Positions 1-7,373 of a stretch of DNA of 64,000 nt are shown in pieces. The translations under genes and the position numbers were made by a program. Source of the stretch: Chloroflexota bacterium (GTDB taxonomy: Bacteria; Chloroflexota; Anaerolineae; Anaerolineales; E44-bin32). The notes under the pieces were generated by a model that was given only the letters and a program-made list of their open reading frames with translations, did no database searches and had not been told where the DNA came from. The stretch lies in contig JADFRG010000004.1 in NCBI GenBank assembly GCA_022561385.1, forward strand, positions 1-64,000, written 5' to 3'. Position 1 is the first letter of the stretch. Each line of letters opens with the position of its first letter.

Positions 1-572
1 CAAGCCTTTCACTTACTTTCGATGAATCTGATGAGGACAGGGGCGGTCCAGAGCTTGCGCGAATGTGCAAAGCATACTCAAAGGCAACTCGGGACTATTC
101 AGTGCCGATAGTATTTGTATTCGACAGAGACGAGAGTAATGCTCTAAAAAGTGCGCTGCTTGATAAAAACGATTTTCATGACTGGGGCCGGAATGTCTAC
201 TCGGCGGCACTTCCCGTGCCAGATCACAGAACAGACTCTCCGGAAGTGTGTATCGAGCTCTTATACTCCGATGATGAGATCACCGTTGTTGACGAGCACG
301 GTCATCGTCTATTCCTCAGTTCTGAATTTAATCAAGAGTCCGGCAGACACAACGTTGAAGGGTTGGTGTACTCCTACCCGGGGAAACTCAGGAATCAGAG
401 ATTGGTCGTCATGGATAATGACGTTTTTGACCTATCGAATAGGAACGTGGCGCTTCCCAAGATTCAATTTGCCAAATACGTGCTTGAGAGTCACAAAGGC
501 TTCGACGGTTTTGACTTCTCTGGGTTTGCCAATCTTTTTGAGTCAATGCTTCGGATTGGTTTGGAAGAGTAG
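1..572 (+). CDS. TOPRIM-like protein, C-terminal part (start lies before the window)
   Basis: The reading frame is already open at base 3 and runs to a TAG at 570-572, so the gene starts upstream; the first Met in view (base 63) is probably internal. A hydrophobic beta-strand followed by Asp-Arg-Asp (PIVFVFDRDE, bases 105-134) looks like the acidic DxD strand of a TOPRIM fold. The following pattern (NVYS..LPVPDHR, then CIELLYSDDEI and GHRLFLSSEF) resembles a family of uncharacterised bacterial proteins often found in accessory or defence regions. The catalytic N-terminal Glu strand is out of view. The TOPRIM call is an inference from one motif and recall of the family. The neighbours are also accessory. 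Confidence 0.5.
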   Translation, partial: SLSLTFDESDEDRGGPELARMCKAYSKATRDYSVPIVFVFDRDESNALKSALLDKNDFHDWGRNVYSAALPVPDHRTDSPEVCIELLYSDDEITVVDEHGHRLFLSSEFNQESGRHNVEGLVYSYPGKLRNQRLVVMDNDVFDLSNRNVALPKIQFAKYVLESHKGFDGFDFSGFANLFESMLRIGLEE

Positions 573-942
573 CTTATCAGGGGCCAAAGTCCCAAGGTCC
601 CAAGAGGAACCCCTATTTGCAGAGCCGACTTTTCAGTTAGTAAAACAGGCAATCAACTAAATTGAATCGGCCTTCAATTAATCCTGGAAAATTGCCATCT
701 TCGGGCGCGAGAATGCCCGTTCTCAATACCTATCTAGCTGCCCACTTCCGAATGCTATTGGGAACAGGTCCTATAAGGTTCCATCAGGCGCAGCTCGATG
801 ACTGAGTAAGGGATGGGGGAGCTGGCCAGCTACCCAATGCCGAGCGCATGACTTAGGATAACCCGCGTGGAATCCGACCCCGGCCCCTTTGATTGTTGGC
901 CAAACTTAAAAGTTCACGTGCTCGCCGGGTCACGAAAAAACA

Positions 943-980
943 GGCGCAATGCCCCGCCGCAAATCGGGGGCTTTGCGTTT
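943..980 (+). terminator. probable rho-independent terminator
   Basis: The arm GCAATGCCCCG pairs with CGGGGGCTTTGC across a short loop, and a T-rich tail (TTTCTATT) follows on the plus strand. It could end transcription of the TOPRIM-like gene 370 bases upstream. Confidence 0.4.
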
Positions 981-1142
981 CTATTGAACTCGAAGCCGCA
1001 ATGCGGATCTCCGCAGATTTCATTCGAAGAATCGCCTATATGGCTGAAGGCGTCGCTGGGCCGATGTCAAGGCCGTCACAGCCACCAAAACCCAGAGCCT
1101 CGGTGTTCTACTGCAACCTTCTGTATGTCCAGCTTTCGTATG

Positions 1143-1172
1143 GACGGGGTGGGCCCGACGGCCCACCCCGTC
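1143..1172 (-). terminator. perfect 13-bp hairpin behind the nuclease gene
   Basis: GACGGGGTGGGCC at 1143-1155 and its exact reverse complement at 1160-1172 flank a 4-base loop. It lies 15 bases past the stop of the minus-strand nuclease gene. No T-run follows, so it may be a transcript-end stabiliser rather than a classical terminator. Confidence 0.5.
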
Positions 1173-1186
1173 TCACTGCTTGCTTG

Positions 1187-2956
1187 TCACTGCGCCTTGA
1201 CTGCGTTGGTCCACGCCTTCTTGTAGTCGAGGACTGCCTCAGCGAAGTCACCGGCAGCGATATTGGCTACTGCGTCGGCCATGTTTCCTTGCGCCTGGGC
1301 GATCCGGCCCGGGTCGCCGCCGCCGAGCATGGCGATCGTGAGCTGCTTCAGAACTAGCTGGCGGTCCGCATCGAGCAGCGCGTCGATTGACGCCTGCGCA
1401 TCGACTGTCGCCACCTTTTGAAGCTCCTGGACCGCCTGGTGCTCACGGTCGAAGACGTGGTTGCCTGTCTTCGAATCGAGCGTCGACAAGTCGACCCACC
1501 AGTCCGGATTGAGGCTCTGGTTGATGCGCTCGATCGCCTTTTCGATAAACTTGTCATCCTGGTTATCGCCGGTCGGCAACATTAGTGTGAGCTCGGCTGC
1601 CGCCGTTTCCTTCAGCGTGATCGCCGGCGTGAGCCCGAGGCCGATCACAATAGGATCGTGGTCCGACGATCGGAATTCATCCGGGTTGAACAGCAACGGC
1701 TGGTTGAAGTCGTTGTAGTCCAGCCCTCGAGGCTCGTCAGCGTTGACATGCCAGAAGGCTGCTCCTGTTACCTGTGGGGTCATCGTCTCGCTCGAAAGCC
1801 CGTGGTCCAGGTAGCCGGACTGGCTGAAGAAGTTGAACGTGTACGCCCCGTCGCCGAAGCCGGAGCCCACGAAGGCCTCAATGAGGTCCGTGTAGCCGCC
1901 GGCCTCGATCGTGACAACCGGATTTTCTTGGGCATAGGCATTCAGGTCACCTATGACTAGGTAGTCGTTGTCGCCGCTGCCAGTTGGGTCGGTGGCAAGC
2001 CAGTCGACGATCGCTTGTGCCGCAGCCGTGCGGGTCAGGTTGCAGTTGCCCTGGCCATCGCCGATGTCCGGGTCGCCCACGCCGTCGCAGGGAGAGCCTA
2101 TCGACTTCAAGTGGTTTACGCCCACCGTGAATACGGCGCCGGTTGCATTCTCGACGAACGACTGCGTCAACATCGGCCGGTTCAGCGTGTCGTTGAACAA
2201 CGGGTCGTCGCTGCTGTCGAGCACCTCAAAGCCACCGAGCGGCGTAACCGAGGCCGGCTGGTAGAGCAGCGCCACCCGAATAGCGTCGCTACCAATCGCG
2301 CCGGTGGCGATGAATTCATACGTCCCCGGCGCGGTGGCGGCGTTGAGCCCCGCCACCAGGTCGGCGGTCGGCACGTCGCTGGGGTGGTTTTCGATCTCCA
2401 TCAGGCCCACCACGTCGGCGTCGAGTTGGCTAATCGCATCGACCAGCTTGTCGCGCTGCCGGGTGAACTCGGACGCCGTGTCGGCCCCGCGGCAGCCCTG
2501 GTTGCTCAGGGGGCCGCAGATGGGTCCAGCGTTGTCGAGCGTGGTGAAGTAGTTCAACACGTTGTACGCTGCCAACTGGATTGTGCCGCCGACGCTGGGC
2601 ACGCCAGGCCGCATGTTGACCCGGGTGAAGTTCACCGCCTGGGTCGGGTGGATCTCGTAGCTACCGAAAGCGAACCCGACTGCACCGGTAATCCCCGGGA
2701 TCGTGTCGCCCGTCCGCAGCGTGTTACCCGGCCCGAGATAGGGCGGCAGCGGCAGCGGGTTCTGCACCGTAGTGCCATCGTCGATCTGGATCCGGCTCCG
2801 GTCATTCAAGTCCTGCAGCGCGATCGCCGGTGCACCCGGCGCTACTACATTAGTCGGGTTGTCGAGCGGTGCGCCCACCGACAGGTCGACCTCGCCGAAG
2901 CGGGCCTGGTTGAAGTTCCCGGAGGCGTAGAGGGTCTGGTTGATGGTGATCTCCAT
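1187..2956 (-). pseudogene. ExeM/NucH-type extracellular nuclease, N-terminal half missing
   Basis: The product has the endonuclease/exonuclease/phosphatase fold of secreted ExeM-like nucleases: LAAYNVLNYFTT near residue 128, VVGLMEIENH (metal-binding Glu), LVIGDLNAY (Asp-x-Asn) and SSDHDP near the end of the domain. A helical tail of about 140 residues of unknown role follows. Family members normally begin with a signal peptide and further domains before the segment that starts here (EGMEITINQTLY). The frame upstream of the ATG stays homologous-looking for only nine codons (T-E-T-V-Q-G-V-E-G) before a stop, and the DNA then belongs to the M41 peptidase gene. I infer a truncated, probably non-secreted remnant made by deletion or rearrangement. 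An assembly join is the alternative. Confidence 0.75.
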
Positions 2957-3414
2957 GCCCTCAACACCCTGGACTGTTTCAGTTCACGCTCGTCAAGCAA
3001 CAAGTCGGCATTTTTACCTATGGCGAGATGGCCCCCGGGCATACTCAGGGCTGAGGCTACGCGAACGTAAAGCAAGCTCAAATAGGCCTCCAGCTCCTGT
3101 GGACCTCCTATAAGATAATCGGCCAGGAGTACGGTTACCTCGTTATCTTGAGACGTTCCCTCTGGTTCTTCATCAAGAATCATCACCTGGGCTAGTCCAC
3201 CTGCGTACATCACCATTACACGATTTTCGATAAACCTTCGGGTTCGTGCATCGGTGTTTATGTCGGGTTGAAAGCTCCCGGGTAGAGGGCGAGACATTAC
3301 CCTCCCCCAGCTGTCGTCGTCAGGAATGATCGAAACCGTGTTGAATGGGACTTGCCTATCGATAGCCATCACTGCATGGCCAGCCTCGTGATAGGCGGTG
3401 CTTTGCTCACTCAC
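2845..3414 (-). CDS. M41-like zinc metallopeptidase with a replaced C-terminus
   Basis: The first 12 residues contain the HExxH zinc site as AYHEAGHAV, followed by VSIIPDDDSWGRV. This is the layout of stand-alone peptidases related to the FtsH protease domain (M41) without an AAA module. Homology-like sequence continues to about residue 145 (LLLDERELKQSR, near base 2980). After that the frame runs through the 5' end of the nuclease gene in another frame, giving an Arg/Ser/Pro-rich tail up to the stop at 2845. Only the last few native residues are likely lost, so the enzyme may still work. Start ATG at 3414. Confidence 0.6.
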   Translation of the reverse strand: MSEQSTAYHEAGHAVMAIDRQVPFNTVSIIPDDDSWGRVMSRPLPGSFQPDINTDARTRRFIENRVMVMYAGGLAQVMILDEEPEGTSQDNEVTVLLADYLIGGPQELEAYLSLLYVRVASALSMPGGHLAIGKNADLLLDERELKQSRVLRAWRSPSTRPSTPPGTSTRPASARSTCRWAHRSTTRLM

Positions 3415-3560
3415 GATCTCCTACGATCGGTCCAGCAAGCCAGCAACATTTAGTTTTGATGATCACCTTTGGCTTCCGATAGTGCTTGGCCCGGAATAAT
3501 CAGTCTACACCCTCCCGGTAGCACCAGGCAGAATAGCCTTCATAGATCACGGCTGAGGAC

Positions 3561-3809
3561 TTAGTCCGAGGAATCGTTGTCATCCAGATCCGAACCGCTT
3601 TTAACAATTCCAAACATGTGAGTCAAGTTATCGTTGAACGAATCAATCGCGTGCCTCGCTGCGGCGCCGTTATTCAAGAGCCACAAGAGCTGCTTTTCGT
3701 CATTTTTGTCAAGATTGAATTCGTTCAACAGCAAAACCTCTGCCTGCGAAAGGTATGCTTTGGCCTCCGCCAGGTTCTTATTGATCTTGGCATAATTTGC
3801 TATGGTCAT
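3561..3809 (-). CDS. small hypothetical protein of the replication operon
   Basis: An 82-residue acidic protein starting MTIANYAKINKNLAEAKAYL. It is mostly helical in appearance, with an Asp/Ser-rich end (SGSDLDDNDSSD). I do not recognise the family. I chose the ATG at 3809 because the longer frame upstream overlaps the preceding gene and reads as low-complexity sequence. It follows the 71-residue gene by 29 bases on the same strand, so it is probably the third gene of the same operon. Confidence 0.45.
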   Translation of the reverse strand: MTIANYAKINKNLAEAKAYLSQAEVLLLNEFNLDKNDEKQLLWLLNNGAAARHAIDSFNDNLTHMFGIVKSGSDLDDNDSSD

Positions 3810-3838
3810 TTCAATTCTCTGGGGTGTACGGCTCCAGC

Positions 3839-4054
3839 TCAGTGTAACTTGGAAGGCCCCACCAGCACCGAGCCCCCGGTCCGCACCAGTTCTGCAGGCG
3901 GATGCCCGAAGGTCCACTCGAACGCTGTGATGCAGTCGTCGTCGCTGCAGGCTACCGAGTAGGCCAAGTAGTCATCCCTCGAATGCGTCATCCTGGAAGA
4001 GGGCGTAGCCTTCGGAGGGCTGGGCGTGAATTCGAGTCGCAATTGCGAAGCCAT
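3839..4054 (-). CDS. 71-residue protein coupled to the replication gene
   Basis: The ATG at 4054-4052 overlaps the TGA of the upstream replication-like gene (TGA at 4056-4054) as TGATG, a classical stop-start coupling signal, which is the main evidence that this is a real gene. The C-terminal half (ITAFEWTFGHPPAELVRTGG, then VLVGP) reads like a small globular fold. I do not recognise a named family. In lambda the gene next to O encodes the helicase loader P; this product is far too short to be called an equivalent on sequence. Confidence 0.5.
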   Translation of the reverse strand: MASQLRLEFTPSPPKATPSSRMTHSRDDYLAYSVACSDDDCITAFEWTFGHPPAELVRTGGSVLVGPSKLH

Positions 4055-4869
4055 CAGCTGTCCCAAAAGTCCGCAAACTGACCGACCGCGTATCTGTGCC
4101 TAGCGTCGGCGGCGGAACCATCGACCCCATACCAGTCCGGTACATCGTCAAACCACGAATTGCCCGCGTAGCTGACAAGCCATGCCCCCGGCTTGCGGAC
4201 CTTCCCCAGGGCAAAGCCCTTTTCCGCAATGGGAAGCCACTTCTCTAACCAGTCCTTTGACTGGAGGGTTTCCAGTTTGAGAAGGGTTTTCTCAGAGATA
4301 TTGAAAGAATGCGAAACAACCACGTTGTTGTTAATGGTTCTCTCTGTATTGTTCTCTTTGTCTTGTTCTCTATCGTGGGGCATTTTCGCCCGACTCCCGG
4401 TGCGCTCTCGCCCGACCCCAGGGGCAATCTCGCCCGACCCCAAGCCCGTTTTCGCCCGACCTTCGCCCTCCATAAATGCCCTTAGTGCTTCCTGGCTCAA
4501 GGCGTAAACGATGGTACGCCCTGGTCGGATAGCGAAGAAGAACTCGCCCGACTCCCGAATCTTGCTCGACCAGTGTTTTATCTTGTCCGGGGTAGCACCT
4601 AGTTCCTTGGCAAGTCGCCCCCTTTCGGCAAAGCAAACCCCGTACTCCAACCGGGTGTAATCACGAATTGCCGCCATCAGTAGCGCCACTCCGGGTCCGT
4701 ACTTCGGAGGCCAGGACTTATTGACCTGGTAATACGGCCCTTGCTTACTACGCGCGATCTGCCTCAACCGTTCGGCCTCTGCAGAGGCCTGGTCCGCCCG
4801 CTCTCGAAGTCTTTCAACTTCGCCGCCCTCGGTTGTCGGGACTATGTACTCTGTATGTTGTACAGTCAT
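4054..4869 (-). CDS. replication-initiator-like protein with an internal iteron array
   Basis: A 271-residue protein starting MTVQHTEY; the in-frame ATG at 4869 has GGGATGGA just upstream. Residues about 18-45 form a charged coiled coil (EVERLRERADQASAEAERL). Residues about 50-140 look like a winged helix: a tract of helices, then GRLAKELGATPDKIKHWSSK (recognition-helix style) and a beta wing. Residues about 141-170 form a linker encoded by a 22-bp DNA repeat array, and the Asn/Thr-rich stretch after it is encoded by an AT-richer repeat. The C-terminal part contains WLEKWLPIAEKGFALGKVRK. This order matches phage or plasmid initiators with an origin inside their own gene. The replication role is inferred from this architecture, not from a family match. 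Confidence 0.55.
   Translation of the reverse strand: MTVQHTEYIVPTTEGGEVERLRERADQASAEAERLRQIARSKQGPYYQVNKSWPPKYGPGVALLMAAIRDYTRLEYGVCFAERGRLAKELGATPDKIKHWSSKIRESGEFFFAIRPGRTIVYALSQEALRAFMEGEGRAKTGLGSGEIAPGVGRERTGSRAKMPHDREQDKENNTERTINNNVVVSHSFNISEKTLLKLETLQSKDWLEKWLPIAEKGFALGKVRKPGAWLVSYAGNSWFDDVPDWYGVDGSAADARHRYAVGQFADFWDS
4335..4470. repeat. origin-like array: four 22-bp iterons and three 14-bp repeats
   Basis: CGCCCGAC occurs at 4387, 4409, 4431 and 4453, exactly 22 bases apart, each inside a unit of the form YTYTCGCCCGACyyc (units 4383-4404, 4405-4426, 4427-4448, 4449-4470). Beside them are three 14-base units at 4335, 4349 and 4363 sharing TKGTTCTCT, in a locally AT-richer tract. Neither 22 nor 14 is a multiple of three, so the repeats change reading frame within the gene and cannot be explained as a protein repeat. 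A fifth out-of-phase CGCCCGAC lies at 4545. Iterons next to an AT-rich repeat tract is how many initiator-dependent origins are built. Confidence 0.6.
4851..4865. promoter_or_regulatory. dyad over the first codons of the replication gene
   Basis: CTGTA at 4851-4855 and TACAG at 4861-4865 form a perfect 5-bp dyad around TGTTG, two bases inside the coding start at 4869. A repressor or the initiator itself could bind here. The spacing is CTGT-N7-ACAG, one base short of the enterobacterial LexA box. Confidence 0.35.
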
Positions 4870-4889
4870 GTTCCATCCCAAATGCAGAA

Positions 4890-4930
4890 AGGCCGGCACC
4901 TCGCCAAGCAACCTGGCGATGTCTCGGCCT
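4890..4930 (+). terminator. imperfect hairpin with T-run
   Basis: Two 17-base arms match at 14 positions (AGGCCG...TCGCCA against TGGCGA...CGGCCT), with TTTTT at 4934-4938 on the plus strand. It lies between the replication gene and tRNA-Arg. I see no plus-strand gene that needs it, so it may mark an element boundary. Confidence 0.3.
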
Positions 4931-5080
4931 GTGTTTTTGTCGCCCCCGCGACTGGCACGTCAACAGGGGAATTGCAGAAGGTTAGGAAATTGTCTTGGGA
5001 AAAGATGCAGGGCCGGGTAGCACCCCGACCCTGCGGTAACGCAGGAGATTGGCCCTCTCTCGAAGACACAGGCTCCCAGG

Positions 5081-5155
5081 CGCGCCCGGCAGGACTCGAA
5101 CCTGCGACATCCGGATTAGAAGTCCGACGCTCTATCCAAGCTGAGCTACGGGCGC
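5081..5155 (-). tRNA. tRNA-Arg (TCT)
   Basis: The minus strand folds into a full cloverleaf: a 7-bp acceptor stem (GCGCCCG with CGGGCGC), D-arm GCTCAG..GGATAGAGC, anticodon loop CTTCTAA giving TCT, and T-loop GTTCGAGTCC. The discriminator base is G and no CCA is encoded. It lies at the edge of the accessory segment. Confidence 0.92.
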
Positions 5156-5171
5156 ACGTTATTCTGTTGTG

Positions 5172-5242
5172 TGCCCCGGTAGCTTTGTTGGCAGAACCTA
5201 CGGCTTAGAAGGCCGGTGCTCTATCCGTTGAGCTACGGGGGC
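5172..5242 (-). pseudogene. damaged second tRNA-Arg (TCT)
   Basis: The 5' two-thirds match a tRNA-Arg: acceptor GCCCCCG, D-arm TAGCTCAACGGATAGAGC, and anticodon arm CCGGCCTTCTAAGCCG (TCT). After GTAGGTTCTG the T-arm is replaced by CCAACAAAGCTA, which lacks the TTCGA loop, and the closing acceptor strand (CGGGGCA) pairs imperfectly. Loss of only the 3' part fits damage by an integration or excision event at the tRNA 3' end, or simple decay. Confidence 0.65.
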
Positions 5243-5287
5243 AGTTCCCCGACACCTCAATCTTATACCTTTTGACCGGCCGTGAAT

Positions 5288-5719
5288 CTAGTGTGCGGGG
5301 CGAATGCCCTTATATATGCGAGGTCCCGACAGAGTGCGCAAAATCATTCGCGCCGGTCGCCCGATCCTTTTAGCAAGCTCCTCGGGTCTTAAAGGAGCGT
5401 TTCCGTTGGCCAGGAAGGCACGGAAGACTCCGTTCACCAGGCTTGTTTGGGGCGTGAGATAGTCGTCCTGCTGCGCACAATGTGAGATCAGGATGTGTTC
5501 GATTCGACCCAAAACGGTTACTTCCGCAGTCCGGAGATCGACATGGTCGACCTGCACCTTGGGGTCGATTTCTGCATAGATTTCCTGGTGCTCCCGGCAC
5601 AGGTGGCTCCTCAGGTACACACGGAGATCCCGATCCGAGCGATCCCACCACTCGTAGTCGATATGGAAAGCAGTTTCCAGAGTAGGCCTGACCAGTGAAG
5701 GTGGAACGGCGGTGCTCAT
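5288..5719 (-). CDS. conserved-looking hypothetical, coupled to the 532-residue gene
   Basis: A 143-residue protein (MSTAVPPSLVRPTLETAFHI...). The central part is acidic with a His/Cys pair (SHLCREHQEIY), and the C-terminal part looks like a helix-turn-helix (LRPEELAKRIGRPARMILRTL). I chose the ATG at 5719 because it overlaps the upstream stop as ATGA and has GGAAAAAGG before it. I do not recognise a family. Coupling suggests it acts with the upstream product. Confidence 0.65.
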   Translation of the reverse strand: MSTAVPPSLVRPTLETAFHIDYEWWDRSDRDLRVYLRSHLCREHQEIYAEIDPKVQVDHVDLRTAEVTVLGRIEHILISHCAQQDDYLTPQTSLVNGVFRAFLANGNAPLRPEELAKRIGRPARMILRTLSGPRIYKGIRPAH

Positions 5720-7314
5720 GCCTTTTTCCACTCGCTCTCGTTCAGTTTCCAATATAGATCGCCCACGGGCTCGTAATATGGCTGGGTGACCAACTCGGCA
5801 AAAATCGGACCGGGAGGCAATCGTCTTATGACGTTCACCGCCGAATAAAGAGACTTTGCGTGCACGGTACCTTGCGGATTGAGCTTAGCAAGCTCACGAA
5901 ATACGTAGACGGTCAGCCTTTCAGGCGACATTTTCCGCTGCTCGCCGCTCTCCCACGCCTCATCCAGGGCCTGCTCGTCAATCTGCCCCACAATCATCCG
6001 CTCGTCATAAGAGGTCCCAACCGGGTGTTTTAACATTGTGAAGCCGATATTCCCGCCTTTGTCGATGGTTGCTGTCCGTATCCAATCGTTCCGCTGCCGA
6101 GGTTCCATGGCCCGAAGCACCACTTCTCCCTCCGTTTCAGACGGCGTAATTTGGATCAGCCCGCCTGCGGGCACCGAATTGCTGCTGTACCAATTGCCCA
6201 GACCGTATACGTACCGCTCCTTTCGAACAACCCATCCTGGAAATCGATCACCCGTGCGGCCGTCGACAAGCACGAATCGGATCCGAGGCGCTTCATAGGC
6301 CCTCGGGAAAAGCGGTTGCAGTCGCGTCGACAGCGGCAGCGTGCCGGCTTTGCGATGCGGGAACAGGATTGGCAGGGTGATTTCGGTCGCGGCGGCTGGT
6401 TCCGGAGCTTGCAGCTCACTTAGTTCGTCGTCCAGGCTCCGTTCAAGATCCAGCAATTCGTCCGTCAGCCGTTCTCGATCGTACTTTTTGGGTGTATAGG
6501 CGAGCCTGAGGGGAATTTTCAGCGCGTCCTTCGGCTCCAGCCGTTTCAAGTACCAAAGAATCTTTCCGGCCGGTCCAACCTCATCGAATCGCTCATCTTC
6601 CTGAAGCGCGAAGTCGACGGAGAATTCCGTGAGCAACGGATCCATTTCGGGCGGCAATTCCATATGCTCCACAAGGGATCGCGTCAGGAGCGGCCCGCCT
6701 TCTGCAACATCCAGGACCGCTTCTGCAAGATTGAGATGTCCCTCGTTGATGTCAGCTACGAGGCCACTATGAAACCAACGTCCTGCGATCCGCACGGTGT
6801 CGGCGCTTTCCTGTAGCCGCGCCTCAATCTTTCGGGCGATGGGAGGCCCATAGCGATCTTGAATGAATTCAGGCGATACGTCGGATTCGATCTCACCGGC
6901 CTCGGGTCCGGGCGAATTGAGAACGTGTTCCTGGAAGCGAGCGGCGAACTCTTTCGGTTTGTCGCTACCTTCGAATTTAACCCGGATCACGTCGAAGGAA
7001 GGTAGGTCGGGGTTGTTCGCCTCACGGATACTCGCCACGGTGCCGATCCGATTGTCGAGCAGTCGAAATACGAGACTTTCACCCACTTCATACTCGCCAG
7101 CGGGAACATAAGTCTTAAGTTCGATATTTGACCGAATCTCTTGCTCGATTCGAAGCAAGTCCAGGCGATGCGCCACCAACGCGCGAGACATTTCCTCCTT
7201 CGTGAGCGGAACTTCGCGCTCAAGAAGCAGGTTATCTATGAATTCAAGGTCTTCGTCCGTGACGTCGAATTCTCCCCAGTAGAGTTCTGAGGCGGGCGAG
7301 GATGCGAGATGCAT
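5716..7314 (-). CDS. large unrecognised protein, probably nucleic-acid related
   Basis: 532 residues, no signal peptide or membrane segment. The N-terminal part has a helix-turn-helix feel (EFIDNLLLEREVPLTKEEMSRAL). Residues about 70-150 look like an all-beta module (YEVGESLVFRLLDNRIGTVASI), and residues about 340-440 form another beta-rich domain (RFVLVDGRTGDRFPGWVVRK). I know no name for this family. It is the first gene of a two-gene minus-strand operon and is divergent from the DUF2007-like gene. Confidence 0.7.
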   Translation of the reverse strand: MHLASSPASELYWGEFDVTDEDLEFIDNLLLEREVPLTKEEMSRALVAHRLDLLRIEQEIRSNIELKTYVPAGEYEVGESLVFRLLDNRIGTVASIREANNPDLPSFDVIRVKFEGSDKPKEFAARFQEHVLNSPGPEAGEIESDVSPEFIQDRYGPPIARKIEARLQESADTVRIAGRWFHSGLVADINEGHLNLAEAVLDVAEGGPLLTRSLVEHMELPPEMDPLLTEFSVDFALQEDERFDEVGPAGKILWYLKRLEPKDALKIPLRLAYTPKKYDRERLTDELLDLERSLDDELSELQAPEPAAATEITLPILFPHRKAGTLPLSTRLQPLFPRAYEAPRIRFVLVDGRTGDRFPGWVVRKERYVYGLGNWYSSNSVPAGGLIQITPSETEGEVVLRAMEPRQRNDWIRTATIDKGGNIGFTMLKHPVGTSYDERMIVGQIDEQALDEAWESGEQRKMSPERLTVYVFRELAKLNPQGTVHAKSLYSAVNVIRRLPPGPIFAELVTQPYYEPVGDLYWKLNESEWKKA

Positions 7315-7350
7315 TCTAGGAATTTATGAGTTGGGGTAAAGGCGCCGCAT

Positions 7351-7356
7351 TATACT
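7351..7356 (+). promoter_or_regulatory. -10 box for the DUF2007-like gene
   Basis: TATACT lies 17 bases before the ATG at 7374, which predicts a leader of about 10 nucleotides. No good -35 is visible. Confidence 0.35.
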
Positions 7357-7373
7357 ATAGGGGCGATGTTGAA

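Larger units (their letters stand above)
573..1186. other. gene-free stretch with two hairpins
   Basis: I see no convincing gene here. Open frames between 867 and 1357 have no ribosome-binding site and no recognisable protein pattern. The stretch holds a GC-rich hairpin at 943-980 and a second, perfect hairpin at 1143-1172. Confidence 0.5.

Noticed and set aside
867-1357. Two overlapping plus-strand frames
   Set aside because: No ribosome-binding site, no recognisable protein pattern, and they run into the nuclease gene on the other strand.
2015-3070. 351-codon open frame on the plus strand
   Set aside because: It lies opposite the nuclease gene, is rich in Arg/Val/Gly without any family motif, and arises from GC-rich codon use of the real gene.
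4383-4470. CRISPR array
   Set aside because: Units are contiguous 22-mers without unique spacers of 30-40 bases, and lie in a coding frame. No other CRISPR-like array was seen in the window.
4851-4865. LexA (SOS) box
   Set aside because: The dyad spacing is one base short of CTGT-N8-ACAG, and LexA sites in this phylum are not known to me; kept only as a generic dyad.
1-5250. Insertion sequence or transposon
   Set aside because: No transposase, integrase or flanking terminal repeats can be seen within the window, so the mobile nature rests on the tRNA and replication genes only.
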